DNA from: Mycobacterium aquaticum
GTDB lineage: Bacteria; Actinomycetota; Actinomycetes; Mycobacteriales; Mycobacteriaceae
Reading direction: 5' to 3'
Assembly (NCBI RefSeq): GCF_002086485.1
Contig: NZ_MVHF01000005.1
Span: 186,001-250,000, forward strand
DNA: 64,000 bases
A model generated the notes under the pieces. The model was not told the DNA's origin, ran no database searches, and saw only the letters and a program-made list of their open reading frames with translations. This document shows, in pieces, positions 28,339-37,265 of this stretch (its first letter is position 1; every line of letters begins with the position of its first letter). Made by a program: the position numbers and the translations under genes.

Positions 28339-29088
28339 ATGGCGGATCCGAATGTCGCCGGCCAGGCCGCAGCACCTATTCGCCCCCTTTACACGCGGGT
28401 TCTGCTGAAGCTCGGCGGTGAGATGTTCGGCGGTGGCCAGGTCGGCCTCGACCCCGACGTCGTGCACCAGGTGGCCCGCCAGATCGCCGAGATCGTTCGC
28501 GCAGGCGCCCAGGTCGCGGTCGTCATCGGCGGGGGCAACTTCTTCCGTGGCGCCCAGCTGCAACAGCGCGGCATGGAGCGCACCCGTTCGGACTACATGG
28601 GCATGCTCGGCACCGTGATGAACAGCCTTGCCCTGCAGGACTTCCTGGAGAAGGAAGGCATCGACACCCGCGTGCAGACGGCCATCACGATGGGCCAGGT
28701 CGCCGAGCCCTACATCCCGCTGCGCGCCGTGCGGCACCTGGAGAAGGGCCGCGTGGTCATCTTCGGCGCAGGCATGGGCCTGCCGTACTTCTCGACCGAC
28801 ACCACCGCCGCCCAGCGTGCGCTGGAGATCGGCGCCGAGGTGGTGCTGATGGCCAAGGCGGTCGACGGTGTGTACACCGACGATCCGCGCACCAACCCGG
28901 ACGCCGAGCTCATCACCGCCATCAGCCACCGCGAGGTCATCGACCGCGGACTCAAAGTGGCCGATGCGACAGCATTCAGCCTGTGCATGGACAACCGCAT
29001 GCCGATTCTCGTGTTCAACCTCCTCACCGACGGCAATATCGCTCGTGCGGTGGCGGGTGAGAAGATCGGAACACTGGTCACCACCTGA
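28339..29088 (+). CDS. pyrH: UMP kinase
   Basis: The 249-residue amino-acid-kinase-fold enzyme converts UMP to [44 protein letters not shown] (about 84-99), [19 protein letters not shown] and [11 protein letters not shown] are all present. The frame opens at 28315, but ATG 28339 has GAGGAAA just upstream and is preferred. frr follows after 29 bp, then cdsA, the usual pyrH-frr-cdsA order. Confidence 0.96.
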   Translation: MADPNVAGQAAAPIRPLYTRVLLKLGGEMFGGGQVGLDPDVVHQVARQIAEIVRAGAQVAVVIGGGNFFRGAQLQQRGMERTRSDYMGMLGTVMNSLALQDFLEKEGIDTRVQTAITMGQVAEPYIPLRAVRHLEKGRVVIFGAGMGLPYFSTDTTAAQRALEIGAEVVLMAKAVDGVYTDDPRTNPDAELITAISHREVIDRGLKVADATAFSLCMDNRMPILVFNLLTDGNIARAVAGEKIGTLVTT

Positions 29089-29117
29089 CAGGTGCGACAG
29101 CGACGGGAGAACCCAAA

Positions 29118-29675
29118 GTGATCGACGAGACTCTCTTCGACGCCGAAGAGAAGATGGAAAAGGCCGTGACGGTCGCGCGCGACGATCTCGCGTCCATCCG
29201 TACCGGGCGCGCCAACCCTGGCATGTTCTCGCGGATCAACATCGACTACTACGGTTCGATGACACCGATCACCCAGCTGTCGAGCATCAATGTGCCCGAG
29301 GCGCGCCTGGTGGTCATCAAGCCGTATGAGGCCTCGCAGCTCAAGCCGATCGAGGACGCGATCCGCAACTCCGACCTGGGCGTCAACCCCAGCAACGACG
29401 GCAGCGTCATCCGTATCTCCATCCCGCAGCTGACCGAGGAGCGCCGTCGCGACCTGGTGAAACAGGCCAAGAGCAAGGGCGAGGACGCCAAGGTGTCGGT
29501 GCGCAACATCCGCCGCAAGGCGATGGAAGAGCTCAGCCGCATCAAGAAGGACGGCGAGGCGGGCGAGGACGAGGTCGGACGCGCCGAGAAGGACCTCGAC
29601 AAGTCCACCCACACCTACACCGCCCAGATCGACGATCTGGTCAAGCACAAAGAAGGCGAACTGCTGGAGGTCTAG
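29118..29675 (+). CDS. frr: Ribosome recycling factor
   Basis: The 185-residue factor splits post-termination ribosomes together with [31 protein letters not shown] (about 32-59), [26 protein letters not shown] and the closing three-helix bundle are intact. It starts with GTG, and its TAG shares one base with the GTG of cdsA, giving tight coupling. Confidence 0.97.
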   Translation: MIDETLFDAEEKMEKAVTVARDDLASIRTGRANPGMFSRINIDYYGSMTPITQLSSINVPEARLVVIKPYEASQLKPIEDAIRNSDLGVNPSNDGSVIRISIPQLTEERRRDLVKQAKSKGEDAKVSVRNIRRKAMEELSRIKKDGEAGEDEVGRAEKDLDKSTHTYTAQIDDLVKHKEGELLEV

Positions 29676-30565
29676 TGACCGATCAGCAGGCGGGTTCCGT
29701 GGCAAACACACCGGCTTCAGAGCCGACGAACGAGGCCGTGAAGAAGACGGGGCGCGCCGGGCGTAATTTGCCGGCAGCGATCGCCGTGGGCGTCGGCCTC
29801 GGCGGTTCCGTCATCGCCATTCTGCTGTTCGCCCCCAAGGTCTGGGTCGGCGTCGTCGCCGCGGCGATGGCGGTGGCCACCCATGAGGTGGTCCGACGAC
29901 TGCGGGAAGGCGGCTACTCGGTACCCGTCGTGCCGCTGCTGATCGGCGGGCAGGCCATCGTCTGGCTGACCTGGCCGTTCGGTGCGGCCGGCGCGCTCGG
30001 TGGCTTCGGCGGCACAGTGGTGCTGTGCCTCATCTGGCGGCTGCTGTCCGGCGGCCTGTCGGCGGCACCGGCCAACTACACCCGCGACGTCTCGGTGACG
30101 ATCTTCCTGGCCGCCTGGATGCCGCTGTTCGGCGCGTTCGGCGTGCTGCTGATCTACCCGCCCGACGGCGCAGGCCGGGTGTTCTGCCTGATGTTGGGCG
30201 TGGTGGCCTCTGACGTCGGCGGCTATACGGCGGGGGTGCTGTTCGGTAAGCACCCGATGGTCCCGGCGATCAGCCCGAAGAAATCCTGGGAGGGGCTGGC
30301 CGGCTCGCTCGTGCTCGGCATCGTCGTCTCGGTGCTGGCTGTGCGGTTCCTGCTCGACAAACCGGCCTGGGTGGGCATACCGCTCGGCATCATGCTCGTC
30401 ATCACCGGCACGCTCGGCGACCTGGTGGAATCCCAGGTCAAACGCGACCTCGGCATCAAGGACATGGGCACCCTGCTGCCCGGCCACGGCGGTCTCATGG
30501 ACCGCATCGACTCGGTGCTGCCCTCAGCCGTCGCCACCTGGATCGTGCTGACCCTGCTGGCCTGA
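29675..30565 (+). CDS. cdsA: Phosphatidate cytidylyltransferase (CDP-diacylglycerol synthase)
   Basis: The 296-residue membrane enzyme makes CDP-diacylglycerol, the precursor of phosphatidylinositol and cardiolipin. A 40-residue hydrophilic N-terminus precedes about eight membrane segments. The family signature is visible as SPKKSWEGLAGSLVLG (about 203-218) and GDLVESQVKRDLGIKDMGTLLPGHGGLMDRIDS near the C-terminus. Its 3' end overlaps the convergent EamA gene by 42 bp. Confidence 0.95.
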   Translation: MTDQQAGSVANTPASEPTNEAVKKTGRAGRNLPAAIAVGVGLGGSVIAILLFAPKVWVGVVAAAMAVATHEVVRRLREGGYSVPVVPLLIGGQAIVWLTWPFGAAGALGGFGGTVVLCLIWRLLSGGLSAAPANYTRDVSVTIFLAAWMPLFGAFGVLLIYPPDGAGRVFCLMLGVVASDVGGYTAGVLFGKHPMVPAISPKKSWEGLAGSLVLGIVVSVLAVRFLLDKPAWVGIPLGIMLVITGTLGDLVESQVKRDLGIKDMGTLLPGHGGLMDRIDSVLPSAVATWIVLTLLA

Positions 30566-31465
30566 ATCCCGGGTCACTTCGCTCCTGCCCGCGGGACCCG
30601 ACACGTTCAGCCAGCACGCCACCGCTCCGACTGCCAGGCCCGCCACGATCCCGACATCGGGACGCTGGCCCAGCATCACCCACGACAGCAGGCCCGCGAC
30701 CGCCGGGATGACACTGAACAGCATCGCCACCGCCGCCGCGCCGTGGTCGTTGACGGCCCGCACGTAGAGCGTCATCCCCAGCAGCGCATTGGACAGCACC
30801 ACCGCGGCCACCGCGCCGGCGGCCTTCCACGGATTGGTCACGGTGAACGGCAGCGTCGCCGCGAGCAGTGCCACCGGCACCACGCACACCACGTTCTGCA
30901 GCGCCGCGGTGGCCCGGAAGTCCACGCCCGAGCAGAACCGTTGCTGATACACCCCGCCGGCGGCCACCGACACCAGTGACACCAGCAGTAAAAGCACCAC
31001 CGGGTCGACGCCGCCGACCATCACGAGCCGGCCGGCGCATGCCAGCAGCACCGCCAGCACGCCCAACGTGAGTGCCCCTACGCGCCGCCACGTCAGGCCT
31101 TCACCCAGGAACGCCGCCGCCAGCAGTGCCGTGACGACCGGATTCATCGAGATGATCACCGCGCCCAGCACCGCGGGAGCCCCATGTAACAGCGCCAGGT
31201 ACAGGCAGCCGAACAACACGCCCTGCGCCAGCAAGCCGCTGACGAGCACATGCACGAGCGTGCGTCCTGTGGGCCAGCTCACCCGCGCCGCCACCGCCCA
31301 ACCGCTCAGAATCGCGCCCGCCACGCCGAACCGGAACACCAGCACCGCCATCGGCGACATGGCCGAAACTGCCAGTGCGCCAATCGGATAGCCCAGCGCG
31401 TAGAAGAACGTGAGGGTGGACGCGGTCCGCAACGGCATGGGACTGGTGGTGCTCGCTGTGGCCAT
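30524..31465 (-). CDS. EamA/DMT-superfamily transporter
   Basis: The 313-residue protein has about ten hydrophobic segments in two EamA repeats: first MAVLVFRFGVAGAILSG through PVVTALLAAAFLGEGLTWRRVGAL, second through MLFSVIPAVAGLLSWVMLGQ. The substrate is unknown; family members export amino acids or metabolites. ATG 31465 gives the normal short N-terminus, while codons up to 31537 overlap the rlmN promoter region. The C-terminal tail lies in the cdsA overlap. Confidence 0.82.
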   Translation of the reverse strand: MATASTTSPMPLRTASTLTFFYALGYPIGALAVSAMSPMAVLVFRFGVAGAILSGWAVAARVSWPTGRTLVHVLVSGLLAQGVLFGCLYLALLHGAPAVLGAVIISMNPVVTALLAAAFLGEGLTWRRVGALTLGVLAVLLACAGRLVMVGGVDPVVLLLLVSLVSVAAGGVYQQRFCSGVDFRATAALQNVVCVVPVALLAATLPFTVTNPWKAAGAVAAVVLSNALLGMTLYVRAVNDHGAAAVAMLFSVIPAVAGLLSWVMLGQRPDVGIVAGLAVGAVACWLNVSGPAGRSEVTRDSGQQGQHDPGGDG

Positions 31466-31543
31466 ACCGCCATGGTGCTGACGCACCGCGGTGCTCGTCC
31501 AATCAATTTCGGCCACGTTGAGATGAGATACTGACAAAGAATC

Positions 31544-32641
31544 ATGACCGGATCCCTGCCCCTAGTCTTCGACGCACCGCGACGCGCCATGCCGCCGCGG
31601 CATCTCGCCGACCTCGATGAGGAGGGCCGCGCCGCCGCCGTCGCCGAGCTGGGGCTGCCGAAATTCCGGGCAAAACAGCTGGCCAATCAGTATTACGGCC
31701 GGCTCATCGCCGACCCGCAGAAGATGACCGACCTGCCCGCCGCCGTGCGCGATCAGGTCGCCGAGGCGTTGTTCCCGATGCTCATCGACCCGGTGAAGCA
31801 GATCCAGTGCGACGCCGGTGAGACCCGCAAGACGCTGTGGCGCGCGGGTGACGGGACGACGTTCGAGTCGGTGCTGATGCGGTACCCGCAGCGCAACACC
31901 GTGTGCATCTCGTCACAGGCCGGGTGCGGGATGGCGTGCCCGTTCTGCGCGACGGGCCAGGGTGGGCTCAAGCGCAACCTCTCGACCGCCGAGATCCTCG
32001 AACAGGTGCGTGCCGCGTCGTCGGCCATGCGTGACGAACATGACGGCCGGCTGTCCAACATCGTCTTCATGGGCATGGGGGAGCCGCTGGCAAACTACAA
32101 CCGGGTGCTGGCCGCCGTGCGCCGCATCATCGCGCCGCCACCCAACGGTTTCGGTATCAGCGCCCGGTCGGTGACGGTGTCGACCGTGGGGCTCGCGCCT
32201 GCCATCCGCAAGCTGGCCGACGAGCGCCTCGGCGTCACGCTCGCGCTGTCCCTGCACACCCCCGACGACGAACTCCGCGACACCCTGGTCCCGGTGAACA
32301 ACCGGTGGAAGGTCGACGAAGTCCTCGACGCCGCACGCTATTACGCCGACGTGACCGGTCGGCGGGTGTCGGTCGAGTACGCGCTGATCCGTGATATCAA
32401 CGATCAGCCTTGGCGCGCAGACCTTTTGGGCAAGAAGCTACACAGCAAGCTGGGACCGCTGGTGCATGTGAACCTGATCCCGCTCAATCCGACGCCGGGC
32501 AGCAAGTGGGATGCCAGTCCCAAACCGGTCGAGCGGGAGTTCGTCAAACGCGTTCAGGCCAAGGGGGTTTCGTGCACGGTGCGCGACACCCGGGGCCGCG
32601 AGATCGCGGCTGCCTGCGGGCAGTTGGCGGCCGAGGGCTGA
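31544..32641 (+). CDS. rlmN: Dual-specificity 23S rRNA/tRNA adenine C2-methyltransferase RlmN
   Basis: The 365-residue radical-SAM enzyme methylates A2503 of 23S rRNA and some tRNAs. The iron-sulfur motif CxxxCxxC is Cys128, Cys132 and Cys135 in [15 protein letters not shown], and the catalytic C-terminal Cys344 is in [22 protein letters not shown] and [20 protein letters not shown] are also present. There is little leader before the ATG and no strong ribosome site, so a leaderless or near-leaderless message is possible. Confidence 0.95.
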   Translation: MTGSLPLVFDAPRRAMPPRHLADLDEEGRAAAVAELGLPKFRAKQLANQYYGRLIADPQKMTDLPAAVRDQVAEALFPMLIDPVKQIQCDAGETRKTLWRAGDGTTFESVLMRYPQRNTVCISSQAGCGMACPFCATGQGGLKRNLSTAEILEQVRAASSAMRDEHDGRLSNIVFMGMGEPLANYNRVLAAVRRIIAPPPNGFGISARSVTVSTVGLAPAIRKLADERLGVTLALSLHTPDDELRDTLVPVNNRWKVDEVLDAARYYADVTGRRVSVEYALIRDINDQPWRADLLGKKLHSKLGPLVHVNLIPLNPTPGSKWDASPKPVEREFVKRVQAKGVSCTVRDTRGREIAAACGQLAAEG

Positions 32642-32648
32642 TCTTCTC

Positions 32649-32713
32649 CCGCCGAGACTACGGTTTATGTCGCGTTTTCGGTGTTTTCGCGGCACAAACC
32701 GTAGTGTCGGCGG
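32649..32713. terminator. Bidirectional stem-loop between convergent rlmN and ALDH genes
   Basis: Arms at 32649-32672 and 32690-32713 (core ACTACGGTTT / AAACCGTAGT) pair over 24 positions with about three exceptions, around a 17-base loop. It sits directly after the rlmN stop and before the convergent aldehyde dehydrogenase stop, where a terminator for both strands is expected. No T-run follows. Confidence 0.6.
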
Positions 32714-32741
32714 TCAGGGGTGATTCGCTCGCAAGCTTCAC

Positions 32742-34226
32742 TCACGCCGGCATGCCGATGGTCTTCGACTCGAAGTACTCCTTGAAGCCCTCCTCGCCGT
32801 TGCGGCGCCCCAGCCCACTCTGTTTGGTGCCGCCGAACGGGCTGTTGATGCCGAAGTGGCTGCGGGCGTTGATCGTCACGTTGCCCGTGCGGATCCGGCG
32901 CGCGACGGCGAACGCGCGGTCGAGGTCGGTGGAGGAGACCTCGCCGGAAAGTCCGTAGATCGAGTTGTTGGCGATGGCGACCGCTTCGTCGTCGGAGTCG
33001 TACGGCGTGACCGTCAGCACCGGGCCGAAGATCTCCTCCTGGGCGACGCGGGAGTCGGGATCCACATCGGCCAGCAAGGTGGGGGCGACGTAGTAGCCGG
33101 TGGGCAGGTTCTCCGGAATGCCGCCGCCGGTGACCAGCCTGGCGCCGGTGGCGATGCCCGCAGAGATCAACCCGAGCACCTTCTCGCGTTGGGTGGCACT
33201 GATCTGCGGGCCCTGCATGATGCCCGGCGTCCACGGATCGCCGACCGGGAAGTTCTCCATCGCAGCCTTGAGGATCTCGATGCCCTCGTCATAACGGCTG
33301 CGCGGCAACAGGATCCGGCTCGGCAGGATGCACGACTGCCCGCTCATCACGCACGCCATCATCGCCGCGATGGGCAGCGCGGAGCTGAAATCGGCGTCGT
33401 CGAGCACGATATGGGCCGACTTGCCGCCCAACTCCAGCAGCGTCTTCTTCACCGTCGCCGCCCCGGCCGCCAGGATGGCGCGCCCGGTGGCCGTCGAGCC
33501 GGTGAAGGTGATCATGTCGACGCGGGGGTCGGCAGCCAGCGCGGCGCCGACCTCGTTGGCGCCTCCCACCACGACGTTGAACACGCCTGCGGGAATGTCG
33601 GTGTGCTCGAACACGATGCGGCCCAGCTCGGTGCCCGACCACGGGGTGAGCTGTGCGGGTTTGAGGACGACGGTGTTGCCCGCCATCAGCGCGGGTACGG
33701 TCTCGGCGATGTTGAGGTAGAACGGCACGTTCCACGGCGTGATGGCGCCGACGACGCCGACCGGTTCGTAGGCGATCATGCGGCGCGCCGGCCCCAACTG
33801 CGTGGCATGCACACCGGTGTCGACGACGTAGGAGAAACCCTTCCCGTGCTCGGCCCAGTGTTTGACCTCACCGATCGGTTCCTCGATCTGGGAGCCGGTC
33901 ACGGTGACCGGACAGCCGACCTCGGTCACCAAGATCCGGCGCAGCCGCTCCTTCTCGGCCTGCAGCGCGTCGTGCAACTGCATCAGGCAGTGGTGGCGGA
34001 ACTCGACGTCGCGGCTCCAGTCGGTCTCGTCGAAGGCCCTGCGCGCGGCGCCGATGGCACGTTCCATGTCTGTCACGCTGCCGTCGGTGGCCTGGCCGAC
34101 AACCTGCTCCGTCGCCGGATGGATCACATCGAATGTCGCGCCGCTGCCGGTGTATTGGAGTTCGCCGTCGATGAGCATGCGTTCGTCGCCGGCGAGCACA
34201 CCGATGGTGTCGTGCACCTGGGTCAT
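32742..34226 (-). CDS. NAD(P)-dependent aldehyde dehydrogenase
   Basis: The 494-residue enzyme oxidises aldehydes to acids. Relevant motifs are GAITPWNVPFYLNIAE, VLKPAQLTPWSG, FTGSTATGRAI, the catalytic Glu in LELGGKSAH and nucleophile Cys299 in SGQSC. It closes with EEIFGPVLTVTPY and NSPFGGTKQSGLGRRNG. ATG 34226 is preferred over a start at 34262. A TTTACAAA-N12-TGTCAC element lies 10 bp upstream, linking the gene to the TetR-associated regulon, where it probably oxidises an aldehyde intermediate. The substrate is unknown. Confidence 0.9.
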   Translation of the reverse strand: MTQVHDTIGVLAGDERMLIDGELQYTGSGATFDVIHPATEQVVGQATDGSVTDMERAIGAARRAFDETDWSRDVEFRHHCLMQLHDALQAEKERLRRILVTEVGCPVTVTGSQIEEPIGEVKHWAEHGKGFSYVVDTGVHATQLGPARRMIAYEPVGVVGAITPWNVPFYLNIAETVPALMAGNTVVLKPAQLTPWSGTELGRIVFEHTDIPAGVFNVVVGGANEVGAALAADPRVDMITFTGSTATGRAILAAGAATVKKTLLELGGKSAHIVLDDADFSSALPIAAMMACVMSGQSCILPSRILLPRSRYDEGIEILKAAMENFPVGDPWTPGIMQGPQISATQREKVLGLISAGIATGARLVTGGGIPENLPTGYYVAPTLLADVDPDSRVAQEEIFGPVLTVTPYDSDDEAVAIANNSIYGLSGEVSSTDLDRAFAVARRIRTGNVTINARSHFGINSPFGGTKQSGLGRRNGEEGFKEYFESKTIGMPA

Positions 34227-34236
34227 GCCGAACAGC

Positions 34237-34262
34237 TTTACAAAAATAGTGGCGAGTGTCAC
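34237..34262. promoter_or_regulatory. Shared 26-bp element, copy a (aldehyde dehydrogenase)
   Basis: TTTACAAA-N12-TGTCAC lies 10 bp before the aldehyde dehydrogenase ATG. It has the same hexamers and the exact same spacing as the copies at 36030, 43438, 46588 and 56107, and is a probable operator for the neighbouring TetR regulator. Confidence 0.7.
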
Positions 34263-34281
34263 CCCCTGGAGCGAAACTTGT

Positions 34282-34295
34282 TGAGCGGTCGCTCA
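34282..34295. promoter_or_regulatory. TGAGCG-GT-CGCTCA palindrome
   Basis: This perfect 6+2+6 palindrome lies 20 bp upstream of element copy a, between the TetR stop and the aldehyde dehydrogenase start. The shape is typical of TetR-family operators, so a second regulator may act on the dehydrogenase gene. It could also be the tail of the TetR transcript. Confidence 0.45.
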
Positions 34296-34310
34296 GGGCG
34301 GGTGGTGGCG

Positions 34311-34862
34311 CTAACTCCCGTCGGGCTGTTTGATCCCGACGGCGTGCCGCAGCTGTGCGAGGAACTGGTCGCCGTCGTCACTGCGCACGATGTAGTGCGA
34401 AACCGCCACCCTGATCGCGGTCGCGGCCTTCACCGCGGCATTCGGGCCGGACAGCAACCGCTGCAGGCGGGCCCGCATCACCGGGATGATGTGGTCGAGT
34501 TGCGCGATGACGACCTCGGGTTCGATGTCCACCAGCCGCACGCCCGAATAGGACTGCTGGTAGGAGACGATGAATCGCAAAGCGGCATCCAACTTTTCGG
34601 TTCCGCGCAGCCCGACTGTCGCGCGGCCGATGCCGGAGTCGAACATCTCGCGCTCGAAGTGGCCGAAGGCGTCGAGCAATTCCTGTTTGTCGGCAAACCA
34701 CCGGTAGAGCGTCGGACGTGAAACCCCCGCCTGCAGAGCTACCTCCGACAGGCTCAGCTTGGTCTGTCCGCTGCGGGCGAGCACCTCGGCGGTCGCCACC
34801 AGGATCCGGTGGCGCGTCGACGTGTCCTCGACGTCCCGCTGAGCGGGTACTGGTTCATTCAC
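34311..34862 (-). CDS. TetR family regulator of the accessory catabolic cluster
   Basis: The 183-residue TetR protein has a helix-turn-helix at about residues 14-60 (TRHRILVATAEVLARSGQTKLSLSEVALQAGVSRPTLYRWFADKQELL). The C-terminal domain includes SYQQSYSGVRLVDIEPEVV. GTG 34862 is chosen because GAGGCTTGGAA lies just before it; longer frames run into the kinase gene. It follows the kinase gene by 43 bp in the same operon. That operon starts beside the near-palindromic element at 36030, so it is the best candidate for the protein that binds all five elements. Confidence 0.85.
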   Translation of the reverse strand: MNEPVPAQRDVEDTSTRHRILVATAEVLARSGQTKLSLSEVALQAGVSRPTLYRWFADKQELLDAFGHFEREMFDSGIGRATVGLRGTEKLDAALRFIVSYQQSYSGVRLVDIEPEVVIAQLDHIIPVMRARLQRLLSGPNAAVKAATAIRVAVSHYIVRSDDGDQFLAQLRHAVGIKQPDGS

Positions 34863-34905
34863 TTCCAAGCCTCGGTCGACGATGGTTTCCCAAATGGTAG
34901 GGCCA

Positions 34906-36021
34906 TCACAGCAATTTCTTGAGTAATGCCACAGTATCGAGGTCGGCAAGCGCCGCCACCGCGCGCCGGGTGCCCGCCAGTGCGATGTCCTCGGTCTGCA
35001 TGCCACCCATGCCCGCGGTGATGACTGCCGCGGTGTACGCGTAGAGCGCACCCATCCGGTAGCGCTGCCACAGCTCGTCGGCAGCCAGGTCCGGCCCGCC
35101 CGCCGCGCTCAGGGCATGGCGGTACCGGTCGAGCAGGTCGTGTTCGGCGGCCTGCCGGTCGTCGGTCGTCATGCTGGTGATGAGGGTGTAGGCGAGTTCG
35201 CGGCCCGGATGTGCGCGTCGCACCGCCTGCCAGTCCAGCAGTCCCGCCGCGCCGTCGCGGAAGTAGACATTGCCCGGGTGTGCGTCGCCGTGCGTGACGG
35301 TGTGCGGTGGTCGGTCGAGCAACCGCGCGACCGCCCGGTAGTGCTCGTCGATGAAGCGTCCGCTCGCCACGTCGATGTCCGTGCGGTCGGCGAGCTTGCG
35401 GCTGGACAGCTTGAGCAGGGGACCGGTGAGCAGGGACGTGTGGTCGCCGGAGGCCGTGTATGCCCACGACGGCAACCGCTCCCAGAACGCCGCGTGCAGC
35501 CGGGCCAGCAGTTCGACGACCAACCCGGCCTGGTCCTTGTCGAGCGGATGCAGGGTGTCGGGGAACTCGCACGGCCCCGCGGCGAGATCCTCGAGTACCA
35601 GCACGAAGCGTCCGGTCAACGGGTCGAACCCGGATCCATGGCAGCGCGGGACCCCGGTCAGGCCGGCCGACAACTGGTCGTAGAACCGCACCTCGGTGTG
35701 CGCCAGCCTGCCGAGCTCACCCATCAGCCGGGTCGCCGCCGTCTCGGCAGGGATCTTGACGAACACCGACTCGGGAACGCCGGACCCGGTCAGGGCCAGT
35801 CGTGCGCGTGACGACGTGCCCGCATCGCCGGCGAGCACCGCGACGGCCGTGACGGTTCGGCCGAGCAGGCGCGACAGGTACGCCGCGTCGAGATCGGAGA
35901 CGCGGCGGGGAAGCGCGCGGATGTGCCCGATGGTGCCGTCGGTTGCGATACGTTGCACCCCGTGCCCGAGATGGGTAGCCAGGCCGACGGCGGGGGCGAG
36001 ACGACGGACCTGGGTGAGCAT
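34906..36021 (-). CDS. APH/CHK-fold phosphotransferase
   Basis: The 371-residue kinase-like protein has the aminoglycoside-phosphotransferase fold. LVLEDLAAGPCEFPD is in the hinge region, VTHGDAHPGNVYF is the catalytic loop (about 245-257) and GLLDWQAV carries the metal-binding Asp. Such proteins in actinobacterial catabolic clusters phosphorylate hydroxylated acyl or alcohol intermediates rather than antibiotics; that role is inferred. It begins 8 bp from the element at 36030 and is followed by the TetR gene. Confidence 0.8.
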   Translation of the reverse strand: MLTQVRRLAPAVGLATHLGHGVQRIATDGTIGHIRALPRRVSDLDAAYLSRLLGRTVTAVAVLAGDAGTSSRARLALTGSGVPESVFVKIPAETAATRLMGELGRLAHTEVRFYDQLSAGLTGVPRCHGSGFDPLTGRFVLVLEDLAAGPCEFPDTLHPLDKDQAGLVVELLARLHAAFWERLPSWAYTASGDHTSLLTGPLLKLSSRKLADRTDIDVASGRFIDEHYRAVARLLDRPPHTVTHGDAHPGNVYFRDGAAGLLDWQAVRRAHPGRELAYTLITSMTTDDRQAAEHDLLDRYRHALSAAGGPDLAADELWQRYRMGALYAYTAAVITAGMGGMQTEDIALAGTRRAVAALADLDTVALLKKLL

Positions 36022-36029
36022 TCGCCAAG

Positions 36030-36055
36030 TTTACAAATTTTGTCCATATTGTAAA
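36030..36055. promoter_or_regulatory. Shared 26-bp element, copy b (kinase-TetR / CoA-transferase)
   Basis: TTTACAAA-N12-TGTAAA is the most symmetrical copy (TTTACA / TGTAAA inverted repeat). It sits between the divergent kinase-TetR operon and the CoA-transferase gene, 8 and 22 bp from their starts. Symmetry and position next to the TetR operon suggest autoregulation. Confidence 0.75.
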
Positions 36056-36077
36056 TAGTATTTCGGGAAGGACTGCG

Positions 36078-37265
36078 ATGGCGGGTCCGATGGACGGGTT
36101 CCGGGTCGTCGAGCTCGGCATCTGGGTGGCGGCCCCCGCGGCAGGCGCGATCCTGGCCGACTGGGGTGCCGACGTCATCAAGGTCGAACCGCCGACCGGC
36201 GATCCGGCGCGCAGCTTCGGCCGCATGCTCGGGCTGGATCCCGACCTCGGGGCGGTTTCAAACCCGCCCTTCGAGATGGACAACCGGTCCAAACGCAGTG
36301 TCGTGCTCGATCTCGGCAGTGCCGAGGGCCGTCGCATCGCACTCGAACTACTGTGTACCGCAGACGTTTTCCTGACCAATATCCGCCCCGCGGTGCTGCT
36401 GCGCATGCAGCTGGACTTCGAGACGGTCGCCGCGCACAACCCGCGACTGGTGTACGGACTGGTCACCGGATACGGCCTGGCCGGTCCGGATGCCGACCGC
36501 GCCGCCTACGACGTGGCCGCGTTCTGGGCCCGCGCGGGGCTGGCCGACCTGCTCACCCGCCCCGGGGACACGCCGCCGTTCCAGCGTGGCGGCATGGGGG
36601 ACCACAGCGCCGGGATGACGCTGGCGGCCGCGGCGTGCGCGGCCCTGCTGGCCAGAAACCGCACCGGCACAGGACAATTGGTGACGACGTCGCTGTACCG
36701 CCAAGGCGCCTACACGGTGAGCTTCGATCTGAACACCCTGCTGATGACCGGCAGGCAGATCGCGATCGGACAGCGCGAGACGATGGCCAACCCGTGCATG
36801 AACAACTATTCCGCCGCCGACGGTAAACGTTTCTGGATCGTGGGACTCCAGGGCGACCGGCACTGGCCCGCGCTGTGCCGGGTGATCGACCGCGAGGATT
36901 GGCTCACCGATGCGCGGTTCGCCACGGCGCGTGACCGTTTCACCCATGCGCGTGAGCTGATCACCGACCTCGATGCCATCTTCGCCACGGCGCCGCTGGC
37001 GGTGTGGGGGCAGCGCTTCGACGCCGAACCCGACTTCTTCTGGTCACCCGTCAACACCCTCGACGACGTCATCGCCGACGAGCAGTTCCGCGCCGCGGGC
37101 GGCATCGTCGATGTGCCCGAAGGAGTTTCAAGCATGCCGATGGTCGCCAGCCCGGCCGACTTCTCCGCCACACCATGGCAACCGCGGGCGACGGCCCCGG
37201 AACTCGGTGCTCACACCGAGGAGGTACTGGCCGAATTGCGAGCGGTCAGGACCGCCGAGAATTGA
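36078..37265 (+). CDS. CaiB/BaiF family III CoA-transferase
   Basis: The 395-residue protein is a family III acyl-CoA transferase. It should move CoA between carboxylic acids without a covalent acyl-CoA phosphate intermediate. FRVVELGIWVAAPAAGAILADWGADVIKVEPPTGDPAR is the standard opening, and NRSKRSVVLDL and GLVTGYGLAGPDADRAAYD, with the catalytic Asp region, follow. GGAAGGA precedes the ATG. Divergent from the kinase-TetR operon across element copy b. It probably activates an acid for beta-oxidation. Confidence 0.88.
   Translation: MAGPMDGFRVVELGIWVAAPAAGAILADWGADVIKVEPPTGDPARSFGRMLGLDPDLGAVSNPPFEMDNRSKRSVVLDLGSAEGRRIALELLCTADVFLTNIRPAVLLRMQLDFETVAAHNPRLVYGLVTGYGLAGPDADRAAYDVAAFWARAGLADLLTRPGDTPPFQRGGMGDHSAGMTLAAAACAALLARNRTGTGQLVTTSLYRQGAYTVSFDLNTLLMTGRQIAIGQRETMANPCMNNYSAADGKRFWIVGLQGDRHWPALCRVIDREDWLTDARFATARDRFTHARELITDLDAIFATAPLAVWGQRFDAEPDFFWSPVNTLDDVIADEQFRAAGGIVDVPEGVSSMPMVASPADFSATPWQPRATAPELGAHTEEVLAELRAVRTAEN

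Noticed and set aside
32856..34721. 621-codon plus-strand frame
   Set aside because: It runs opposite the aldehyde dehydrogenase and TetR genes, has no domain pattern and is Arg/Gly/His-rich like other shadow frames.
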